In this document: positions 6,266 to 9,775 of the stretch, one piece after another
Position numbering within the stretch: the stretch's first letter is position 1
How the letters are laid out: every line of letters starts with the position of its first letter
DNA from: Spirochaetota bacterium
GTDB lineage: Bacteria > Spirochaetota > Spirochaetia > DSM-27196 > PWMO01
Assembly: GCA_009908925.1 (NCBI GenBank)
Contig: JAAAOH010000037.1
Location: 1-9,775, forward strand
Reading direction: 5' to 3'
DNA length: 9,775 bases
The notes under the pieces: generated by a model
What the model saw: only the letters and a program-made list of their open reading frames with translations
Told to the model about the DNA's origin: nothing
The model's database searches: none
Program-made: the position numbers and the translations under genes

Positions 6266-7325
6266 GCGCACATCGAAACGCCGGAGTTTCTGCAGTTACA
6301 CCACTGTGCCGAGCCTCACCATACTCGCGCTTCTCGCTATTCCGGGGCTTCTGTTGGCGGCGGGCGCACAAGAGGCTCCCGTCGAGACCGAGCAGAGCGC
6401 GTCTTCTCAGAGCGCCGAGCAGGAATCAGACGCACGGATCAGTATCGACATGGTCGTGCCTACGGGTGTACCCGCCGTCAGCGCAGCGAATCTCGATGTC
6501 AGTCCGGACGCTATAGCCGACGGCTACGTCGTCGAGCTCGAGGTGGTAACGTCGCCCGACGTAATGGGCTCTCGCCTTCTCGCCGGCGAGGCCGATATCG
6601 CCATCGTGCCGACGAATCTATCTGCACGGCTCTACAACCGGGAAGTCGACATTCAATTCGCCGGCGGCGTCGTATGGGGCATCCTCTACGTGGTTGCCGA
6701 CGAGCCCCTTTCCGGTTGGGAAGACCTTCGGGGTCGGGAAGTCGGGATGCTCGGGCGCGGGCTGACGCCGGACATCGTGTTCCGCCACCTCGCACAAGCC
6801 AACGGGCTCGATCCTGAGCGGGACGTTGTCCTGAGATACGTGAACGCAACTACGGAGCTCGCTCCCAATTTCCTTACCGGTGAGGTCGCTGTCTCCATTA
6901 TGCCGGAGCCGATGCTGACGAGAGTCTTGCAGCGCGCCGATTCCGCCCACGTCATCTTGGATCTTCAACGCGAGTGGGCCCGTAGCACCGAGACGGAACG
7001 CGGCTTCCCGCAAGCGAGCCTGGTGTATAGCGGCCAACTAGTGCAAGAGCATCCAGAGTTCGTCGAAGCGTTTCTCGAAGCCTTTGACGAAAGTGTCGGG
7101 GTGGCGCGCTCTGATCCGTCGGGGACTGCCCGGCGCGCCGCCGAGCTCATGCCACAGTTAGCCGCGGAAACGATCGAGGCTGCGATGCCACGGGCCAACC
7201 TTGAGCTCGTCAATGCAGCTGCGGCACGAGCCGCGGTGGAAGACTACTTTACGGTGTTACTCGAGAGCGACGCACAGGCGCTCGGTGGTGGGCTTCCGGG
7301 CGATGATTTCTATTACACGCGGTAG
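6255..7325 (+). CDS. Periplasmic substrate-binding protein of a NitT/TauT-like ABC importer
   Basis: Secreted solute receptor of 356 residues. The N-terminus has a basic stretch (KRTSKRR, 4-10), a hydrophobic core (about 21-36) and a likely signal peptidase I site in LLAAGA|QE near residue 38. No lipobox Cys is present. A Ser/Gln/Glu-rich linker (41-60) leads into a type II binding fold: IDMVVPTGVPAVSAANL (64-80), the GEADIAIVPTNL hinge (111-122), GWEDLRGREVGMLGRGLTPD (154-173) and GEVAVSIMPEPMLTRVL (209-225). These resemble COG0715 proteins that receive sulfonates, nitrate, pyrimidine or flavin precursors; the ligand is not predictable. The start at ATG 6255 was chosen because GGGGAG (6239-6244) precedes it by 10 bases and the Sec signal follows directly; an upstream ATG at 6237 is less likely. 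The gene overlaps the cupin gene by 11 bases and the permease gene by 23. Confidence 0.85.
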   Translation: MWTKRTSKRRSFCSYTTVPSLTILALLAIPGLLLAAGAQEAPVETEQSASSQSAEQESDARISIDMVVPTGVPAVSAANLDVSPDAIADGYVVELEVVTSPDVMGSRLLAGEADIAIVPTNLSARLYNREVDIQFAGGVVWGILYVVADEPLSGWEDLRGREVGMLGRGLTPDIVFRHLAQANGLDPERDVVLRYVNATTELAPNFLTGEVAVSIMPEPMLTRVLQRADSAHVILDLQREWARSTETERGFPQASLVYSGQLVQEHPEFVEAFLEAFDESVGVARSDPSGTARRAAELMPQLAAETIEAAMPRANLELVNAAAARAAVEDYFTVLLESDAQALGGGLPGDDFYYTR

Positions 7326-8112
7326 CTCTCCACTACGGCGCTGGGTGTACTCCCCACTGGTTGCGCTCGTAGCCTGGAAACTTGCATCCGCGCTGATCAG
7401 CCGGGAGATTATTCTCCCGGCACCGGAGCGCACCGCGATGGAAATCGTGCGTATCGTCTCTTCCCCCACGTTCTTCGAAACGGTGGTTACGACTTTGAGA
7501 CGGGTGGCCGTTTCCTTCGGCATGGCCGTTCTTGCATCGATCGTGGTGGGACTTGCCGCGGGGCTCGCACGCACGGTGGAGGATATGCTCCACGCTCCGG
7601 TTACCGTCATGCGGTCAGTTCCGACAATGGGTGTCATTCTTCTGTCGCTGATCTGGCTGAACTCTGAGGGGGCGCCGCTACTGGTCTGCGCACTGGTGAC
7701 CTTCCCGATTATGTACGCTGCGATGGTCGCCGCCATTCGCGCGGTGGATCCCTTCCTATCGGAGATGCACCGTGTGTTTCACATCGGTTTTTGGCGTCGG
7801 GTGCGCCACTTCTACCTTCCGTCGGTTGTTCCGCACCTACGCGCCGGCATGGCGGTCGCCTTGGGGCTGAATGTGAAAGTCATGATCGCTGCGGAGGTAC
7901 TAAGCCAGCCACAGATCGGAATCGGTACCATGTTTCAGGTCGAACGGGCGCGGCTGAATACGCCGGGCGTATTCGCGTGGTCGGCAATCGTGGTTGTGCT
8001 CGCGGCGGTTCTCGACGCCATTCTCGTAAAGGCTACTCGAGAACGCCGAAAATCGCCGGTGGCGGCGAGTCTGCCCGCCACCCGACTCACCCAAATGAAT
8101 GGAAAAGGATAG
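7303..8112 (+). CDS. ABC importer permease, TauC/SsuC-like
   Basis: Inner-membrane permease of 269 residues (BPD_transp_1 fold), forming the channel for the neighbouring binding protein. Hydrophobic segments lie at about 14-32, 60-88, 100-119, 125-147, 181-200 and 224-242. The cytoplasmic EAA loop that docks with the ATPase is clear at 154-173: E154, then G162, then L172-P173 in HFYLP. RSVPTMGVILLSLIWL (104-119) corresponds to the R-x-[IV]-P segment of TauC/SsuC/ThiX permeases. ATG 7303 was chosen because it overlaps the binding-protein stop by 23 bases and leaves a normal N-terminus; an open stretch back to 7201 encodes nothing family-like. It ends in TAG, overlapping the ATPase start by 14 bases. 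The chain of overlaps means the binding protein, permease and ATPase are translationally coupled as one transporter. Confidence 0.88.
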   Translation: MISITRGSSPLRRWVYSPLVALVAWKLASALISREIILPAPERTAMEIVRIVSSPTFFETVVTTLRRVAVSFGMAVLASIVVGLAAGLARTVEDMLHAPVTVMRSVPTMGVILLSLIWLNSEGAPLLVCALVTFPIMYAAMVAAIRAVDPFLSEMHRVFHIGFWRRVRHFYLPSVVPHLRAGMAVALGLNVKVMIAAEVLSQPQIGIGTMFQVERARLNTPGVFAWSAIVVVLAAVLDAILVKATRERRKSPVAASLPATRLTQMNGKG

Positions 8113-8854
8113 ATGGATTCGAACCATGTGGAAGAGCTGTAGGTGCCTGTCGTACCACCACATTTACAAGCAGTTTCCGACGCAGGTCGTGTGTGATGAT
8201 TTCTCTCTGGAAATCGAATGCGGGACAATTGCCTGCGTCCTCGGTCCGTCGGGCTGCGGTAAGACCACGCTGCTGCGGTTGGCCGCCGGCCTCACCCACG
8301 CAGACAGCGGAAGCGTAGCATGCGCTTGGGACGCGGGCGATCCGATCGGGTATGTGTTTCAAGAGGCGCGGCTTCTTCCGTGGAGGACCGCGGCCGAGAA
8401 CGTAAGCTATGTGATCCCATCGGAGCGTCGATGGTCGAGCCGAGAAGAGCGCTCATTGGAGTTGTTACATCTCGTTGAGCTCACTTCTGCGGCCGCCCGG
8501 TATCCTGACGAGCTCAGCGGCGGCATGGCGCGCCGCGTTGCCCTTGCCCGCGCACTCGCGGCCCGGTCGTCGTTGCTTCTGCTCGACGAGGCGTTCTCTT
8601 CGCTGGACGTAGACCTCAAGCGCCGCGTCGTCGGGCGCGCGCGAGACGAGATTCGCTCGGATGGCCGAACGGCCGTCTGTGCCACCCACGATCTCGACAC
8701 GGCTATGCGGCTCGCCGACAGAATTATACTTCTCTCCGCGGCGCCGGTGAGAGTGCTTGAGGACATTCCCGTACCGAATCCAGGCGAGGCTGACGGGGTA
8801 CTGGACCCGCAAACGCGTGCACGCGCCGAGCATGTTTTACTTGACAAAAAGTGA
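8099..8854 (+). CDS. ABC importer ATPase, TauB/SsuB-like
   Basis: Cytoplasmic ATP-hydrolysing subunit, 251 residues, of the TauB/SsuB/NrtD type (COG1116). Walker A is GPSGCGKTT (49-57), the Q-loop is FQEARLLPWRT (87-97), the signature is LSGGM (139-143), Walker B is LLLLDE (159-164), the D-loop is SSLD (167-170) and the switch His is H197 in ATHDLD. All catalytic residues are present. FQE-RLLPW is characteristic of this subgroup. The start is uncertain: ATG 8099 overlaps the permease stop, in keeping with the operon, but ATG 8126 (MWKSCRCLSYHH) is also possible. Neither has a good ribosome binding site. The sequence between Walker A and the Q-loop (VACAWDAGDPIGYV) is short, as in compact members of the group. 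After the stop, GAGGAG leads into an 11-codon open frame before the FecCD gene. Confidence 0.9.
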   Translation: MEKDRWIRTMWKSCRCLSYHHIYKQFPTQVVCDDFSLEIECGTIACVLGPSGCGKTTLLRLAAGLTHADSGSVACAWDAGDPIGYVFQEARLLPWRTAAENVSYVIPSERRWSSREERSLELLHLVELTSAAARYPDELSGGMARRVALARALAARSSLLLLDEAFSSLDVDLKRRVVGRARDEIRSDGRTAVCATHDLDTAMRLADRIILLSAAPVRVLEDIPVPNPGEADGVLDPQTRARAEHVLLDKK

Positions 8855-8866
8855 GAGGAGAATAGA

Positions 8867-8902
8867 GTGCCGGTCATATACATGAGTATTTTAGTCAGGT
8901 AA
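8867..8902 (+). CDS. Possible 11-codon leader ORF before the FecCD gene
   Basis: GAGGAG (8855-8860) sits directly after the ATPase stop and 6 bases before GTG (8867). The short frame reads VPVIYMSILVR and ends in TAA 10 bases before the FecCD ATG. It has the strongest Shine-Dalgarno sequence in the operon, placed in front of a frame too short for a protein. It may be a coupling or leader peptide, or the stub of a lost gene. A chance occurrence is also possible. Confidence 0.25.
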   Translation: MPVIYMSILVR

Positions 8903-8912
8903 CGAGGCCTTC

Positions 8913-9775
8913 ATGCTAAAGCTACAACAAGCGCCTACAGAATTGCGCCCCACGAAATCGCCACGACGAGTGGTGGCTTCACCGAGCTTCCGTGCTGCTG
9001 TGGTCGCGGCGACGTTGGCGGGCACCCTTTTGCTCTCTCTCTGCCTCGGCCGCTACTCTATTGCTCCGCAACGTGTGTTGCTCGTCCTATGGACGGCGGT
9101 ACAGGATCTGTTTCTGCCGGCAAGCACCGATTTCGGGCTTCAAACCGAACGCACCGTCGTCCTTTCGGTACGGCTCCCCCGTGCAGTTGCAGCAATGCTG
9201 GTTGGTGCGGGCATGGCGACATCGGGTGCGACGCTTCAGGGGTTGTTTCGAAACCCTCTCGTCAGCCCCGGGATCCTCGGAGTTTCCGCCGGGGCCGGCC
9301 TCGGGGCTTCCCTTGCGATTCTTCTCATCGGCTACCGCGCCTGGATCATCCAGCTGTCTGGTTTCGCTTTCGGGATGGGCGCGGTAATGCTGGCCATGAT
9401 GATCGGCGGCTATTCGAAAGGACGCTCCATGCTAATGATGGTTCTCGCGGGCGTCATCGTCGGCGCGTTGGCGGAAGCGTTTATCTCGCTCGCCAAGTTC
9501 GTCGCGGACCCGGAAGACACCCTCCCCGCCATCGTTCACTGGCTTATGGGATCGCTTGCAAGCGTCACGGCTGTTTCCCTCTTTCGGGTCGCTCCGGCGA
9601 TCCTCATCGGGACTGCGACGCTGCTCGCTATGCGGTGGCGGATTAACGTGTTGTCACTCGGCGACAGCGAGGCGACGACCCTCGGGGTAAATGTCACGTT
9701 GAGTCGCTGGATAGCAATTGCCGCAGCGACGGTGAGCACAGCGGCCGCGGTATCGGTAGCGGGTGTTGTCGGATG
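8913..9775 (+). CDS. FecCD-family metal-chelate ABC permease (3' end beyond window)
   Basis: Inner-membrane permease of the BtuC/FecCD family, which imports cobalamin, haem, ferric siderophores or related metal chelates. It is open to the window edge with 287 codons visible; the family usually has 320-350, so roughly 40-60 are missing. After a 25-residue cytoplasmic tail comes the first helix (about 28-46). The conserved block then runs from RLPRAVAAMLVGAG (87-100) through SGATLQGLFRNPLVSP (104-119) to ILGVSAGAGLGASLAILL (121-138). Further family landmarks are HWLMGSL (209-215) and LSLGDSEATTLGVNV (247-261). ATG 8913 has GAGG 5 bases upstream (8904-8907). It lies 58 bases after the ATPase stop in the same direction, so it probably belongs to the same transcript. 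A FecCD-type ATPase and binding protein would be expected just beyond the window. The substrate cannot be inferred. Confidence 0.93.
   Translation, partial: MLKLQQAPTELRPTKSPRRVVASPSFRAAVVAATLAGTLLLSLCLGRYSIAPQRVLLVLWTAVQDLFLPASTDFGLQTERTVVLSVRLPRAVAAMLVGAGMATSGATLQGLFRNPLVSPGILGVSAGAGLGASLAILLIGYRAWIIQLSGFAFGMGAVMLAMMIGGYSKGRSMLMMVLAGVIVGALAEAFISLAKFVADPEDTLPAIVHWLMGSLASVTAVSLFRVAPAILIGTATLLAMRWRINVLSLGDSEATTLGVNVTLSRWIAIAAATVSTAAAVSVAGVVG

Noticed and set aside
7257..7736. 159-codon minus-strand frame opposite the permease
   Set aside because: Antisense shadow of a well-supported permease gene; no independent evidence.
1..9775. CRISPR array, insertion sequence, tRNA or rRNA gene
   Set aside because: I saw no regularly spaced repeats, no transposase motifs or terminal inverted repeats around the deletions, and no tRNA- or rRNA-like stretch.

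Overview
The window looks like a chromosomal segment of a free-living, GC-rich bacterium, most likely a spirochaete (Spirochaeta/Alkalispirochaeta-like). The phylum call rests on the binding-protein signal peptide ending LLAAGAQE, a style common in spirochaetal binding proteins, and on the gene mix: a long-chain flavodoxin paired with a DUF2023 protein, and Treponema/Clostridium-type exporter half-transporters next to a Trep_Strep membrane protein. It is an inference, not a phylogenetic result. All three stop codons (TAA, TAG, TGA) terminate intact genes here.

Layout. At 9-854 (+) lies an M48 membrane zinc metalloprotease. About 300 bases follow without a supportable gene. From 5405 leftwards to 1158 the minus strand carries one former operon: flavodoxin, DUF2023 protein, two tandem ABC exporter half-transporters, and the N-terminal stub of a Trep_Strep family membrane protein. 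The flavodoxin and the DUF2023 gene are intact. Both half-transporters are wrecked by in-frame stops and deletions, and the Trep_Strep gene stops after 36 codons.

At 5406-5673 is a divergent, AT-richer regulatory region. To its right, on the plus strand, come a cysteine-free (zinc-independent type) ribosomal protein L33 at 5674-5844 and then a tightly overlapping importer operon. That operon holds a small cupin, a NitT/TauT-like periplasmic binding protein, a TauC/SsuC-like permease, an ATPase, and a FecCD-type metal-chelate permease cut by the window end.

How it may work together. Flavodoxin is a classical iron-sparing replacement for ferredoxin. Cysteine-free L33 is a classical zinc-sparing ribosomal protein. 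FecCD permeases import iron, cobalamin, haem or other metal-chelate cargo. The window therefore reads as a metal-limitation island with two divergent arms. Each arm has a candidate control element: an inverted repeat over the -10 box of the L33 gene, and a 22-bp palindrome over the -10 box and start codon of the cupin gene. The second promoter would make a leaderless mRNA. Joining a NitT/TauT-type importer, a cupin and a FecCD system in one operon is the least conventional part of the window. The transported substrate cannot be read from the sequence.
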